From NCBI GenBank assembly GCA_029547045.1, contig JAKPQL010000075.1, forward strand, positions 1 through 53,863: a stretch of DNA of 53,863 nt, in the 5' to 3' direction. Below the pieces are notes generated by a model. That model made no database searches. It had not been told where the DNA came from and was given only the letters and a program-made list of their open reading frames with translations. This DNA comes from Deltaproteobacteria bacterium. GTDB taxonomy: Bacteria > Desulfobacterota > Desulfomonilia > UBA1062. The position numbers and the translations under genes are program-made. Shown here piece by piece: positions 24,861 to 34,604 of this stretch (positions within the stretch are counted from its first letter, which is position 1; every line of letters starts with the position of its first letter).

Positions 24861-26948
24861 TTATCTGCTCGTGGTGCTCAGGGCTTCCTTGCGGCTGAGA
24901 CGGATCTTCCCGGTCTTGCTGTCGATGCCGATGACCTTGACGATGATCTCGTCCCCCTCCTTCACCACGTCCCGCACGTTCTGGACGCGCTCGTGGGAGA
25001 GCTGGGAGATGTGCACAAGCCCGGACTCGCCGGTGGGGAAATCCACGAAGGCGCCGAAGTCCATGATCTTGGCCACCTTGCCGCTGTAGACCTTGCCGAG
25101 CTCCAGCTCCTTGGTGAGCGCCTGGATCATGTCCACCGCCATCTTGGCGTGGTCTTCGTCGGGCGAGAAGATGTCCACCCGTCCGGAGTCGTCGATCTCG
25201 ATCTTGGTGTCGGTCTTGGCGGTGATGTCCTTGATCACCTTGCCGCCCGGGCCGATGACGTCGCGGATCTTTTCGGGATTGATGTGCAGGGTGTAGATCC
25301 TGGGCGCGTACGGGGAGATCGCCGGCTTGGGCTTGCTGATGGCCTTGGCCATCTTCTCCAGAATGAAGAGCCTGCCGATGCGAGCCCGGTCCAGGGCATC
25401 GCGCAGCACCGCCTCGGGGATGCCGGAGATCTTGATGTCCATCTGGAGCGCCGTGATTCCGTCGGCCGTTCCCGCCACCTTGAAGTCCATGTCGCCGATG
25501 TGGTCCTCGTCTCCCAGGATGTCGGAGAGGACCATGTACTCGTCGCCCTCCTTGAGCAGCCCCATGGCGATGCCCGCCACCGGCTTCCTCACCGGGATGC
25601 CCGCGTCCATGAGGGACAGGGACCCGCCGCAGACCGTGGCCATGGATGACGAGCCGTTGGACTCGAGGATCTCGGACACGAGCCTGATGGTGTAGGGGAA
25701 GCTCCCCTCCTCGGGCAGCACCTTGCTCAAGGCGCGCTCGGCCAGGTTCCCGTGGCCGATCTCCCTCCTGCTCGGTCCCCTGAGCATCCTGACCTCGCCC
25801 ACGGAGAAGGGCGGGAAGGAGTAATGGAGCATGAACGACTTCGTGGTCTCGCCCAGCAGCGTTTCCACGCGCTGTTCGTCGCGGGGCGTGCCCAGCGTCG
25901 TGGTGGCCAGCGCCTGGGTCTCTCCCCGGGTGAACAGGGCCGAGCCGTGGGTGCGGGGGAGGATACCCACCCGGCAGTCGATGGGCCGGATGTCGTCGAA
26001 CTTCCTGCCGTCCACGCGGACCCGCTTCTCCTTCATGAGGGAGCGGATGGTCTTCTTCTCCACCTCGGAGAAGGCCGCCCTTGCGAGCGCCTGCCGTTCT
26101 TCACCCTCGTCCGCAAAGCTCTTGAGCACCTCGTCGTGGAGCTGCTCGATGAGCTGGTTGCGCACCTGCTTCGAATGGGCTCCCGCCATGATCTGTTCGA
26201 ACCGGGGCGCCGCGATCTTCCGCACCGCCTCGTACACGCCGGCATCTTCGGCCGGAGCTGCGACCTTCATCTTCTCCTTGCCCACGGCCCTGCCAAGCTC
26301 CTCGATGGCGTCCACCACCTCGATGATCCGCTTGTGCGCAAAGGCGATGGCCTCGATGGCCGTGCTCTCGGAAATCTCGTTCGCCTCGCCTTCCACCATC
26401 ACGATGGCGTCCCGGGTGCCCACCACCAGCATGTCCAGCGAGCTGTTCTCCAGCTGTGCCACTGAGGGGTCGATGACGAACTCCCCGTTGATCAGGCCCA
26501 CCCTGGCACCTCCCACGGGGCCGAGGAAGGGGATACTGGAGATGTGCAGCGCCGCGGAGGCCCCGTTCACCGCCATGACGTCGGGGGTGCATGCCGGGTC
26601 CGCGGAGAGCACCATGGCGATGATCTGGAGCTCGTTGTGGAAGTTGTGGGGAAAGAGTGGCCGGATCGGCCGGTCGATGCACCTGGCCGTGAGGATCTCC
26701 TGTGCGCCCGGCCTGCCGTCCCGCTTGATGAAGCCGCCCTTGATCCTGCCGGCGGCATAGCTCATCTCCTGGTACTCCACCACCAAGGGGAGGAAATCCA
26801 CCCCCTTGCGCTCTTCCTTGGCAACGGTGGCGGTGACGAGGACCACGCTGTCCCCCTGGTGCACCAGCACGGCGCCGTCGGCCTGCTTGGCCACGGTCCC
26901 CACCTCGAATATGAGCGGTGTTCCTGTGCCTTTTGTCTGTATTTTCAT
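24861..26948 (-). CDS. pnp: Polyribonucleotide nucleotidyltransferase (PNPase)
   Basis: 695 residues. It degrades RNA 3' to 5' with phosphate, working with RNase E-type assemblies. Two RNase PH domains are visible, the second with RTHGSALFTRGETQALATTTLG and DILGDEDHIGDMDFKVAGT holding the metal-binding Asp residues. A KH domain (INPEKIRDVIGPGGKVIKDI) and a C-terminal S1 domain (GKVYSGKVAKIMDFGAFVD) follow. The full length is normal. The start ATG 26948 lies 21 bases after rpsO, the conserved rpsO-pnp order. Confidence 0.98.
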   Translation of the reverse strand: MKIQTKGTGTPLIFEVGTVAKQADGAVLVHQGDSVVLVTATVAKEERKGVDFLPLVVEYQEMSYAAGRIKGGFIKRDGRPGAQEILTARCIDRPIRPLFPHNFHNELQIIAMVLSADPACTPDVMAVNGASAALHISSIPFLGPVGGARVGLINGEFVIDPSVAQLENSSLDMLVVGTRDAIVMVEGEANEISESTAIEAIAFAHKRIIEVVDAIEELGRAVGKEKMKVAAPAEDAGVYEAVRKIAAPRFEQIMAGAHSKQVRNQLIEQLHDEVLKSFADEGEERQALARAAFSEVEKKTIRSLMKEKRVRVDGRKFDDIRPIDCRVGILPRTHGSALFTRGETQALATTTLGTPRDEQRVETLLGETTKSFMLHYSFPPFSVGEVRMLRGPSRREIGHGNLAERALSKVLPEEGSFPYTIRLVSEILESNGSSSMATVCGGSLSLMDAGIPVRKPVAGIAMGLLKEGDEYMVLSDILGDEDHIGDMDFKVAGTADGITALQMDIKISGIPEAVLRDALDRARIGRLFILEKMAKAISKPKPAISPYAPRIYTLHINPEKIRDVIGPGGKVIKDITAKTDTKIEIDDSGRVDIFSPDEDHAKMAVDMIQALTKELELGKVYSGKVAKIMDFGAFVDFPTGESGLVHISQLSHERVQNVRDVVKEGDEIIVKVIGIDSKTGKIRLSRKEALSTTSR

Positions 26949-26969
26949 CTTTTTGTAGGGTTCCTCTGG

Positions 26970-27239
26970 TTACTTTCTGAGGTTTAGGGTCTGGACCAGG
27001 TCGCGATACCGCTTGATGTCGTGCTCCCGGAGATAGTTGAGGAGCCTCCTCCGCTGGCCGACGAGCATGAGGAGCCCGCGCCTGGAGTGGTGATCCTTCT
27101 TGTGAATCTTGAAATGATCAGTGAGGTCGTTGATCCTCTTGGTCAGGATGGCCACCTGGACATCCGGGGAGCCGGTATCGGACTCGTGCCGCTTGAACTG
27201 TTCGATGATCTGCTTCTTTTCCTCTGCATGGAAAGCCAC
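26970..27239 (-). CDS. rpsO: 30S ribosomal protein S15
   Basis: 89 residues, the standard size. It binds 16S rRNA early in small-subunit assembly. [20 protein letters not shown] and [20 protein letters not shown] are the family signatures. The start ATG 27239 has AGGAGG about 7 bases upstream. A 117-base leader separates it from truB and holds a likely own promoter; in other bacteria S15 represses its mRNA through this leader. Confidence 0.98.
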   Translation of the reverse strand: MAFHAEEKKQIIEQFKRHESDTGSPDVQVAILTKRINDLTDHFKIHKKDHHSRRGLLMLVGQRRRLLNYLREHDIKRYRDLVQTLNLRK

Positions 27240-27323
27240 TTCTCAATCCTCCTGGTATCTATATGCGTCGTATTTTTCCCTTTGTCGTCAGAGGGCACAC
27301 GCGTACCCTGAAACGAGATCAGG

Positions 27324-27353
27324 AGATTAGCACACCTTAATTTGTACTGTAAA
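27324..27353 (-). promoter_or_regulatory. Candidate sigma70 promoter for rpsO-pnp
   Basis: On the minus strand TTTACA (27348-27353) and TAATCT (27324-27329) are separated by 18 bases in the AT-rich truB-rpsO gap. It would add an internal start to the long operon. Confidence 0.45.
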
Positions 27354-27356
27354 TAG

Positions 27357-28250
27357 CTAATAAGGCTTGAATCCCCTCTCGATATATCCCCAGATGCCCC
27401 CGTCGCGCCTGATGCGGGCTATGCACAGGAGGGCGCCCGAGCCGTTCAGCACGGCCACGAAAGCCCCTTCGGGGGCAACGACATCGTCCACGACCCACGA
27501 GAACTGGATGGCCTTGCCGTCGGCTATGCCGGCCTCACCTACCGGGGTGACGCGCGCCTTCGGCAGGCTGATGGCCTCCTCCAGGGGGATCAGCGCCTGT
27601 GCCTTCTTTTCAGCCAGCCCCTCCAGGGTGAGCGCCTTCTCGAGGGAGAACCCCTCGCTCTTCGTCCTCCTGAGCTCGCGAAGGTAGCCCCCCACGCCGA
27701 GCGCCGCGCCGAGGTCCCTGGCGATGGAGCGTATGTAGGTGCCCCGCGAGCACACGATCCTCACCCGGACCCAGTCCGGGCCGGCATCCAGGATGCTGGC
27801 CTCGTCGATGGAGACCTGCTTCGGACGGGGGGACACCTCCTGCTTGGCCCGCTTGAGCTTGTAAAGCGGCTTCCCGCCGTGTTTCTGGGCGCAGTAGTCC
27901 GGGGGGAGCTGGCTGATCATGCCCCTGTTGGCGTCGAACCACTCCTCGATGCGCGCCCGGTCCACCCGCACCCCGTCGAAGCGTTTCAGGACCTCGCCCG
28001 TGAGGTCGTCCGTATCCGTGGACAGGTCGAAGCCCACGAGCGCACTGTACTCCTTGGTATGGTGCTGCAGGAACGGCAGCAGCTTGGTGCCCTGGCCGAT
28101 GCCCACGCAGAGCAGTCCCGTGGCGAAGGGGTCCAGGGACCCGAAGTGGCCGGCCCGCTTCTCGTTCAGGATCGCCACTACCCGGTCCACCACCTTCCGG
28201 GAGGTGATGTGCGGGGGCTTGTCGATGAGCACTATGCCGTGGGCACCCAT
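27357..28250 (-). CDS. truB: tRNA pseudouridine(55) synthase
   Basis: 297 residues. It makes the T-loop pseudouridine 55. It begins MGAHGIVLIDKPPHITS. The catalytic Asp lies in GHFGSLDPFATGLL, where most relatives have GHTGTLDP. KEYSALVGF, PPDYCAQKHGGKPLYKLKR and the downstream RIVCSRGTYIRSIARDLG complete the family pattern, and a PUA-like C-terminus follows. The start overlaps the end of nrnA by 19 bases. Confidence 0.97.
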   Translation of the reverse strand: MGAHGIVLIDKPPHITSRKVVDRVVAILNEKRAGHFGSLDPFATGLLCVGIGQGTKLLPFLQHHTKEYSALVGFDLSTDTDDLTGEVLKRFDGVRVDRARIEEWFDANRGMISQLPPDYCAQKHGGKPLYKLKRAKQEVSPRPKQVSIDEASILDAGPDWVRVRIVCSRGTYIRSIARDLGAALGVGGYLRELRRTKSEGFSLEKALTLEGLAEKKAQALIPLEEAISLPKARVTPVGEAGIADGKAIQFSWVVDDVVAPEGAFVAVLNGSGALLCIARIRRDGGIWGYIERGFKPY

Positions 28251-29164
28251 TTGACCCCTTCCGCCACCACCTTGCCGATGAGCTCCTGCGGGCTCCCCTC
28301 CACGGTGAACCCGGCGGCCAAGCCGTGGCCGCCTCCGCCGAAGGCAGCTGCGGTCTTCAGCGCCGCGTCCGCGACCCTGCTCCTGATGGATGCCTTCACC
28401 ATGCCCTTGCGCTCCTCCCGCAGGAAGATGATGAGGGCGGCGTCCTTCAGGGAGGCCATCTCTTCCACGATGCCGCTCGCATCCTCGGGACGCGCCTTGA
28501 GGCCGGCGAGTTCATCGTGGCTGATATAGCTCGCGAACACGCCGCCCTGCATGATCATGCGGTTCATGACCGTGCAGAGGACCTGGTAGAACGCATAGGC
28601 CTTGGTCCTCTTGATGCGGTAGGCGATATCGTGGGGGTCCGCGCCGAGCTCCACCAGCTCGTGGGCGAGCCTGAACACCCGGGCGTTGGTATTGGCGTGG
28701 ATGAACCCTCCGGTGTCGCCGAACAGCCCCATGTACAGGTTCGCTGCAATGCCCGCCGTGACGGGCGCACCGAGCTCCCGGATGAGCTCATGGACGAGCT
28801 CGGCGGTGGACGACCTCCCCGGGTCGATCCATGCGGCGGTCCCGAAGCCGCCCCGGGCTCGGTGATGGTCGATGATCACCACCGCTTCCCCCCTCGGCCT
28901 CACCCCCCGCAGCATGGCCGGATCGGAGAGATCCACGATGATGGAGACCTCTGGATCAAAGGCAGGGCTCGCAGGGGGCGCCTCGGTGAAGTCCAGCGCC
29001 TCGGGGACGGGGGTGGGATAGACCAGGCACACCGCCTTGCCCAGCGATGCCAGGGCAAGCCCCAGCGCCCGGGACGAGCCGACGGCGTCCTCGTCCGGCC
29101 CCTCGTGGGAGATGATCTCGAAGGAGGTATGGGTCTTGATGATCTCAGCGATTCTCGTCTTCAT
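28232..29164 (-). CDS. nrnA: DHH/DHHA1 phosphoesterase, NrnA-type (nanoRNase/pAp phosphatase)
   Basis: 310 residues. It degrades very short RNA oligomers and/or 3'-phosphoadenosine 5'-phosphate. Metal motifs: SHEGPDEDAVGS (His20, Asp24, Asp26), IIVDLSD, the defining VIIDHHRA, and LFGDTGGF; the DHHA1 part has FGGGGHGLAAGF, the substrate-binding GGGH. I place the start at ATG 29164; 53 residues of a longer upstream frame are a shadow of rbfA. It overlaps rbfA by 20 bases and truB by 19. Its place between rbfA and truB is conserved. Confidence 0.94.
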   Translation of the reverse strand: MKTRIAEIIKTHTSFEIISHEGPDEDAVGSSRALGLALASLGKAVCLVYPTPVPEALDFTEAPPASPAFDPEVSIIVDLSDPAMLRGVRPRGEAVVIIDHHRARGGFGTAAWIDPGRSSTAELVHELIRELGAPVTAGIAANLYMGLFGDTGGFIHANTNARVFRLAHELVELGADPHDIAYRIKRTKAYAFYQVLCTVMNRMIMQGGVFASYISHDELAGLKARPEDASGIVEEMASLKDAALIIFLREERKGMVKASIRSRVADAALKTAAAFGGGGHGLAAGFTVEGSPQELIGKVVAEGVKWVPTA

Positions 29165-29507
29165 GGGAGCCGATGGCATCGAGGATCCGGTCGATCCTGG
29201 ACCCGTAGTCAAAGGATTCGTCGTAGGAAAAGAGCAGCGAGGGCACGGTCTTGAGGCGCAGGGTCTTCTTGAGCTCGTGGCGGAGGAAGCCGGCAGCGCT
29301 CTGGAGCCCCTCCAGCGCCTCATCCTTGCGGGCAGGGTCCAAGGTGCAGTAGTAGAGGCGTGCCACCTTGAGGTCCACGCTCACGTCCGCGCCGGTGATG
29401 GTGACGCCCTCCACGCGGGGGTCCTTGACCTTCCGCGGGAGGAACTCGGCCACACACTGGCGGATCAGGTCGCCCACGCGGGCCTGGCGTATGCTGAGAA
29501 TCTTCAT
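29145..29507 (-). CDS. rbfA: Ribosome-binding factor A
   Basis: 120 residues, KH-like fold, late 30S maturation factor. The core DPRVEGVTITGADVSVDLK and a later ARLYYCTL match the RbfA family, and KTVPSLLFSYDESFDYGSRI is the conserved C-terminal strand-helix. The ATG (29507) sits within ATGA at the end of the DUF503 gene, so the two are coupled. The 3' end overlaps nrnA by 20 bases. Confidence 0.96.
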   Translation of the reverse strand: MKILSIRQARVGDLIRQCVAEFLPRKVKDPRVEGVTITGADVSVDLKVARLYYCTLDPARKDEALEGLQSAAGFLRHELKKTLRLKTVPSLLFSYDESFDYGSRIDRILDAIGSHEDENR

Positions 29508-29785
29508 GCGTGCGTAATCTCTGTTCTGGTGGAAAGGATCTCCACCTCGTCATTGCCCTGGATATCGCCGATGACCTTGTCCAGGACCGAATTGATGAAC
29601 CCGGCGTCGTTGCTCACCACGGCCAGGCCCAGCGTCGCGGCCTGCCACTTGTCGTTGTCGCCCACCTCGGACACGGACAGGTTCATCCGCATGAGCCTGT
29701 CCTTCAGGGACTTCAGGACCTTGCGCTTTTCCTTCAGGGACCTGGCCCCGAGGATGCGCAGCCGTACCTCGCAGGCGCCGATCAC
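29504..29785 (-). CDS. DUF503 family protein (YlxP-like)
   Basis: 93 residues. CEVRLRILGARSLKEKRKVL and FINSVLDKVIGD are the family pattern. A GTG start at 29785 gives a 4-base GTGA overlap with the infB stop and a family-like MIGACEV start; a GTG one codon upstream is also possible. DUF503 proteins nearly always sit between infB and rbfA. A role in ribosome assembly is inferred only from that context. Confidence 0.92.
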   Translation of the reverse strand: MIGACEVRLRILGARSLKEKRKVLKSLKDRLMRMNLSVSEVGDNDKWQAATLGLAVVSNDAGFINSVLDKVIGDIQGNDEVEILSTRTEITHA

Positions 29786-32469
29786 CACGTGGTCTTGATC
29801 TCCACCTTCTCCTGGGTGAAGGCCTCGATGACGTCGCCGACCTTGAGGTCGTTGTAGCTGCCCAGCCCGATGCCGCACTCAAAGCCGGCGGCAACCTCCT
29901 TGGCGTCGTCCTTGAACCGCCGCAGCGAATCCACCCTGCCCTCGTGGATGATGACATTGTCGCGGAGCAGCCGGGCCGACGCTCCCCTCACGATGATCCC
30001 CTCGGTGACCATGCACCCCGCGATGATGCCCACCTTGGGGACCTTGAAGAGATCCCGCACCTCGGCGCGGCCCTGGACCACCTCCTTGTACACCGGCTCC
30101 AGCATGCCCCGAAGCGCCTGCTTGATGTCCTCGATGAGGTCGTAGATGACGGTGTAGATCTTGATGTCCACCGCGTTCTTCTTGGCCAGGTCCCTCACCT
30201 TGGGCTCGGGCCTGACATTGAACCCCAGGATGATGGCGTTCGAGGTGGAGGCCAGCAGCACGTCGTTCTCTGTGATGCCGCCCACGGCGGAGTGGATCAC
30301 GTTGATGCGCATGTCCTGGCCAGGGTCGATGCCCTTCACCGAGCTGACGATGGCCTCCACGGTGCCGTGCACGTCGCCCTTGACGATGAGGTTGAGCTCC
30401 TTGAGCTTGCCCTCCTGCACCTGGCTGTAGAGGTCCTCCAGGGTCACCTGGACCTTCTGTTCCGGTGCCTGGAGCCGGGACACCTTGTCCTTCTCCTGGA
30501 GGTACTCGATGATCTCCTTGGCCTTCTTCTCGCCCGGCACCACGAACATGGTGTCACCCGCCGACGGCGGTTCGGCAAGGCCGATGATCTCCACCGGCGT
30601 CCCCGGAGCCGCGCTGTCGATGGGCTTGCCCACGAAGTCGAACATGGCGCGGGCCTTGCCCCACTTGGACCCGATGACGAAGACGTCGCCCTTCTTCAGC
30701 ATGCCCTGCTGGATGAGGAGCGTGCACATGGGGCCCTTGTTCTTGTCGAGCTTTGACTCGAGCACCACGCCCCTGGCCGGGCCGTCCTGCTGGGCCTTGA
30801 TGTCCATGATCTCGGCCTGGAGCAGGATCATCTCCAGGAGGTCCTCGATGCCCTGGTGCTTCTTTGCCGAGACGTCCACGAAGATGGTGTCCCCGCCCCA
30901 GTCCTCGGGAACCAGCCCGTGTTCGGAGAGTTGCTCCCGCACCCGCATGGGGTTCGCGTTAGGCTTGTCGATCTTGTTCACCGCCACCAGGATGGGGATC
31001 CTGGCCGCCTTGGCGTGGTTGATGGCCTCCTTGGTCTGGTCCATGACGCCGTCATCCGCAGCCACCACCAGCACGACGAAGTCCGTGACCTTGGCGCCGC
31101 GGGACCGCATGGAGGTAAAGGCCTCGTGGCCCGGCGTGTCGATGAAGGTGATGAGTTTGTCCTTGCAGTGGGCCTGGTACGCCCCGATGTGCTGGGTGAT
31201 GCCCCCGAACTCGCTTTCCATCACGTTTTCCGATCGGATGGCATCGAGCAGCGATGTCTTGCCGTGGTCCACGTGCCCCATCACCGTCACCACCGGCGCC
31301 CTGGGCGCCAGCTTCTCCTCGGCATACACCTGCTCCGCGAAGAAGGTTTCGTGGATGGTGTCCCGGGTCTCCTCCACCTCGAACCCGAACTCCTGGGCCA
31401 CCAGGATGGCCTCGTCCTGGGAGATGTATTGGTTCTGGCTGGCCATGACCCCGAGGCCCATGAGGACCTTGATGGCCTCGGACACCTTGACGCCCATCTC
31501 CTTGGCCAGGTTTCCCACCGTGATGGTGTCGCCCACCTTGAGCTTCTTCTTTTTCTGCGGCACTGCCTGCTGCAGGATACGGCGGTCCTTCTTCTTCTTG
31601 AGCTTCCTGCCGGCGGCGGTCCTGCCCGCGCCGTACAGGTCGGTCTGGGTGTAGACCTCCATCTCCGGGGGCCTTGGGGCCGGCGCCGGCCGTGCCTCGG
31701 CCTCCGCCTCGGGCAGGGCGGGCGGCGTCACTTCGGAAATCGGCTCAGGCCCCGGCTTGGCCTTCTTGCCCGCGAGCCCTGCCACCCCCACCGCCTCGTC
31801 GAGTCCCTCGTCTTCCTCCAGGACCGCCAGGGCCTTGGGCGGGCGCTTGCCCTTCTTCTTTTCCTTCTTCTTGGCCTCTTTCTGCTCTTCCTTCTCGATC
31901 TCCAGGGGCTTGACCTTCACCGCCGGCGCAACCGGGGCCTCGGCGGGGGCGGCCTTCCTCTCCTCGGCCTTCGCCTCTTCGCGCCCCTCCTCGGGGAGCT
32001 TCGGCGCAGCCTCGGCCAAGACCTCGGCAGTCTGCGCGGGGGACGCAGGGACCCCGGCCTCAGGGGCCGGCCGCTCTTGAGCGGGCGCCTCCTCCACGGG
32101 GGCGGCCTCCTTCTTCACTGCCTCTTTCTTCTTCGCCGGCTTCTTCTTCTCCGACGGCTCCTCTTCCGCCTTTTCCTCGGCTGCCTTCGCGGCCGCCTCT
32201 TCCGCCTCCGGCGCCGTCACGGTCCTGGCCCTGCGCCTGATGATGGTCGTACTCACCCGCTTCTCTTCGTACACCTCCACCGCAGGCTGTTCATCCTTCT
32301 TCTGCGTGTCCTTCTCGAGCCGCTTCTTGATCCTGTCCGCGTCGTGGACATCCAGCACGCTCATGGTGTTCTCCACCGATATGGCCAGGTCCTTGGCAAT
32401 GCGCAGCAGTTCCTTGGCGTCGATGGAAAGCTCTTTGGCCAGTTCGAAAACCCTCATCTTCTTCATCAT
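29782..32469 (-). CDS. infB: Translation initiation factor IF-2
   Basis: 895 residues. This GTPase places initiator tRNA on the 30S subunit. The N-terminal IF2_N helix bundle ([20 protein letters not shown]) is followed by about 230 residues rich in Lys, Ala, Glu and Pro, the usual disordered linker. Another IF2_N repeat follows ([20 protein letters not shown]), then the G domain: [26 protein letters not shown] and [12 protein letters not shown]-terminal domains end [12 protein letters not shown]. The start is ATG 32469, with a second ATG directly after it. It shares ATGA with the ylxR stop and GTGA with the DUF503 start. Confidence 0.98.
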   Translation of the reverse strand: MMKKMRVFELAKELSIDAKELLRIAKDLAISVENTMSVLDVHDADRIKKRLEKDTQKKDEQPAVEVYEEKRVSTTIIRRRARTVTAPEAEEAAAKAAEEKAEEEPSEKKKPAKKKEAVKKEAAPVEEAPAQERPAPEAGVPASPAQTAEVLAEAAPKLPEEGREEAKAEERKAAPAEAPVAPAVKVKPLEIEKEEQKEAKKKEKKKGKRPPKALAVLEEDEGLDEAVGVAGLAGKKAKPGPEPISEVTPPALPEAEAEARPAPAPRPPEMEVYTQTDLYGAGRTAAGRKLKKKKDRRILQQAVPQKKKKLKVGDTITVGNLAKEMGVKVSEAIKVLMGLGVMASQNQYISQDEAILVAQEFGFEVEETRDTIHETFFAEQVYAEEKLAPRAPVVTVMGHVDHGKTSLLDAIRSENVMESEFGGITQHIGAYQAHCKDKLITFIDTPGHEAFTSMRSRGAKVTDFVVLVVAADDGVMDQTKEAINHAKAARIPILVAVNKIDKPNANPMRVREQLSEHGLVPEDWGGDTIFVDVSAKKHQGIEDLLEMILLQAEIMDIKAQQDGPARGVVLESKLDKNKGPMCTLLIQQGMLKKGDVFVIGSKWGKARAMFDFVGKPIDSAAPGTPVEIIGLAEPPSAGDTMFVVPGEKKAKEIIEYLQEKDKVSRLQAPEQKVQVTLEDLYSQVQEGKLKELNLIVKGDVHGTVEAIVSSVKGIDPGQDMRINVIHSAVGGITENDVLLASTSNAIILGFNVRPEPKVRDLAKKNAVDIKIYTVIYDLIEDIKQALRGMLEPVYKEVVQGRAEVRDLFKVPKVGIIAGCMVTEGIIVRGASARLLRDNVIIHEGRVDSLRRFKDDAKEVAAGFECGIGLGSYNDLKVGDVIEAFTQEKVEIKTTW

Positions 32470-32864
32470 GACAGCCCCTTGGAAGACAACCTCTCATACA
32501 TCTGCAGATTTCTCACCCTCGGTGAGCTCGTATGCAACTCCTGCGCGCTGTCCGCGCGGCCTGGCGCACCTGTCGGCTGCAGCGGGCGGGTCTGGGCAGC
32601 ATCGAGGAGCGCGTCGCTGACCGCCTGGGAGAGCCGTGCGCCGGCCGCCTCGTCCGCGACAATCCATCTGGCCTTCCTGTTCCTCCATGCGCCCAGAAAA
32701 CAGGATCGCTCCGGACAGAGGTAGGCCCCCCTGCCCGGCTCGCGCTGCCGCACGTCGAACACGGCATCGCCCGCAGGCCCCTGCACGAAGCGGAGCAGGT
32801 CCCTCTTGGGCAGCACCCGCCGGCAGCTCACGCACTGTCTGTATGGTCCGTGCCTATGCCTCAC
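32466..32864 (-). CDS. ylxR: YlxR family RNA-binding protein (DUF448)
   Basis: 132 residues. The YlxR core is QCVSCRRVLPKRDLLRFVQ, followed by GRGAYLCPERSCF and KARWIV. The GTG start at 32864 lies within the last 11 bases of nusA and gives RHRHGPYR before the core; longer frames upstream are not family-like. It has about 45 extra residues at the C-terminus compared with the usual 90. The position between nusA and infB is classical. It is coupled to infB by ATGA. Confidence 0.92.
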   Translation of the reverse strand: MRHRHGPYRQCVSCRRVLPKRDLLRFVQGPAGDAVFDVRQREPGRGAYLCPERSCFLGAWRNRKARWIVADEAAGARLSQAVSDALLDAAQTRPLQPTGAPGRADSAQELHTSSPRVRNLQMYERLSSKGLS

Positions 32865-34092
32865 TGCCCTCCACCGTCGCCTGGGCGATGAGCTTCTTCG
32901 CCAGGGCCTCGTCGATGCCCTCAAATTCCAGGAGGTCCTCCTCCTTTGCCCGGGCAAGGTCGTCCAGCGTCTTGTACCCGGCCTCGGTGAGCACCTCCAC
33001 CACGCCCGGGTCGACGTCGGCGAGGTTCTCCAGGGACCGCTTGTCCTCGGAGGAGACCACCACCTCGGTGCCCTCGGCGCGCACGTCGATCTTCCACCCC
33101 GTGAGCTTTGCCACCAGCCGCACGTTCTGCCCCTTCCTGCCGATGGCGAGGCTCAGCTGGTCCTCGGAGACCACCACGTCCATGCTCCGGTCGGTCTTGT
33201 CCACGATGACCTTGGATACCCGGGCAGGCGAGAGGGCGTTGCACACGAAGCGTACCGGGTCTTCGGACCAGACCACGATGTCCTGGCGCTCGCCCTTGAG
33301 CTCCTGGATCACGTTCTGGACCCGGGCTCCCTTGACCCCCACGCAGGTCCCCACCGGGTCGACCTTCACGTCGTGGGACCGCACCGCTATCTTGGCCCGG
33401 ATGCCCGGTTCCCTCGCCACGGCCACTATCTCCACGATGCCCTCGGACACCTCGGGCACCTCCATCTCGTAGAGCTTGTGCAGGAACCTCGGATGGGTCC
33501 TGCTGAGCTCCACCTGGGGCTGATTGAGCTTTTTCGTCACATCCAGGACCAGGGCCTGCACCCTGTCGCCGCGCCGCAGCGTCTCGCCGGGGATCTGCTC
33601 CTTTTCCCGCAGGATGGCCTCGGCCTTCCCGAGGTTCACGATGACGTCCCTCCGGTCGAAGCGGTGGATGAAACCGGACGTGATCTCCCCCTTGATGCCG
33701 ATGAAGTCGTTGTAGATGGCGTCCCGCTCCACCTCCTTGACCTTCTGGACGATGACCTGCTTTGCGCTCTGGGCGGCGATCCTGCCCAGCTTGGACGCAT
33801 CGAGCTTCTCTCCCAGCTCGTCCCCGATCTGGCAGTTGGGATCGAGCTCCCTCGCCTGCTTCACCGGGATCTGGGTGTTCGTGTCCTCCACGTCGTCGGT
33901 GACCACCTTGAACTGAAACACCTCCACCTCGTCCAGCTCGGGGTTGTAGTGGGCCTCGATGTTGTCATAGTCTCCGTATACCTTCTTCGCTGCGCTCTGC
34001 ACCGCAGCCTCCACCACCTGCACCAGGTCTTCCTGCCGGAGGCCCTTTTCCTTGACGATGAGCTCGATTACCTTTGAAAGATTCAGAACCAT
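32854..34092 (-). CDS. nusA: Transcription termination/antitermination factor NusA
   Basis: 412 residues. It binds RNA polymerase and nascent RNA to modulate pausing and termination. The N-terminal polymerase-binding domain (about 1-125) is followed by S1 (GEITSGFIHRFDRRDVIVNLG), two KH domains (RSHDVKVDPVGTCVGVKGAR; LSLAIGRKGQNVRLVAKLTG) and a C-terminal helix-hairpin-helix (GYKTLDDLARAKEEDLLEFE). It lacks the two acidic repeats of E. coli NusA, as is common outside enterics. The start ATG 34092 lies 9 bases after rimP. Confidence 0.97.
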   Translation of the reverse strand: MVLNLSKVIELIVKEKGLRQEDLVQVVEAAVQSAAKKVYGDYDNIEAHYNPELDEVEVFQFKVVTDDVEDTNTQIPVKQARELDPNCQIGDELGEKLDASKLGRIAAQSAKQVIVQKVKEVERDAIYNDFIGIKGEITSGFIHRFDRRDVIVNLGKAEAILREKEQIPGETLRRGDRVQALVLDVTKKLNQPQVELSRTHPRFLHKLYEMEVPEVSEGIVEIVAVAREPGIRAKIAVRSHDVKVDPVGTCVGVKGARVQNVIQELKGERQDIVVWSEDPVRFVCNALSPARVSKVIVDKTDRSMDVVVSEDQLSLAIGRKGQNVRLVAKLTGWKIDVRAEGTEVVVSSEDKRSLENLADVDPGVVEVLTEAGYKTLDDLARAKEEDLLEFEGIDEALAKKLIAQATVEGSEA

Positions 34093-34101
34093 ACCATCTC
34101 C

Positions 34102-34530
34102 CTAGAAATCAAGATTGGCCTTGATGATGTCGCCGAGGCGCACGGTCGCTTGGGCCCCGTCCACCTCGAGCATCACGGTATCACCGCTGAGACCCCTGAT
34201 GGTCCCCCGCAGGGTCCCCTCCCGGGTCTGTATCTTCGCCTTCCTGCCTGCAAAGTGCTCGTACTCCCGCGGAGACTTCAGGCGCCTCGTCAGCCCGGGC
34301 GAGGAGACCTCCAGGCGGTAGGGGCCCTCGATGGGGTCCTCGGCGTCGAGGATGAGGCTGAGCCGCCGGTTCACGGCCACGCAGTCATCCATGGACACGC
34401 CTCCCGGCCTGTCGATGGTGAGGCGCAGGCTGCCGCCGGAGTAGTCGAGCTCGATGAGCTCGAACCCCATCATGGCGAGTTCCGGGTTCACCATGCCGAA
34501 CAGCCTGTCTGTCAGTTCCTTGTTCACCAT
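34102..34530 (-). CDS. rimP: Ribosome maturation factor RimP
   Basis: 142 residues. It assists 30S assembly. FELIELDYSGGSLRLTIDRP, the DCVAVNRRLSLILDAED stretch and LEVSSPGLTRRLKSPREYE match the family. ATG 34530 matches the family N-terminus (MVNKELTDRLF). No Shine-Dalgarno precedes it, and it begins a few bases after the T-run of the tRNA-Gly terminator. It is the first protein gene of the nusA-infB operon. Confidence 0.94.
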   Translation of the reverse strand: MVNKELTDRLFGMVNPELAMMGFELIELDYSGGSLRLTIDRPGGVSMDDCVAVNRRLSLILDAEDPIEGPYRLEVSSPGLTRRLKSPREYEHFAGRKAKIQTREGTLRGTIRGLSGDTVMLEVDGAQATVRLGDIIKANLDF

Positions 34531-34534
34531 ACGA

Positions 34535-34561
34535 AATAAAAAAGTGGGCAAGTGCCCACTT
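34535..34561 (-). terminator. Intrinsic terminator after tRNA-Gly
   Basis: A 9-bp stem (34542-34550 with 34553-34561, two-base loop) is followed on the minus strand by a T-rich tail. It lies between tRNA-Gly and the rimP start, so operon transcription probably depends on readthrough or a hidden promoter. Confidence 0.85.
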
Positions 34562-34604
34562 CTTTGCCTCCCACGTTCCTGTAGTTCCGCTTCCCAAAAC
34601 GTTT

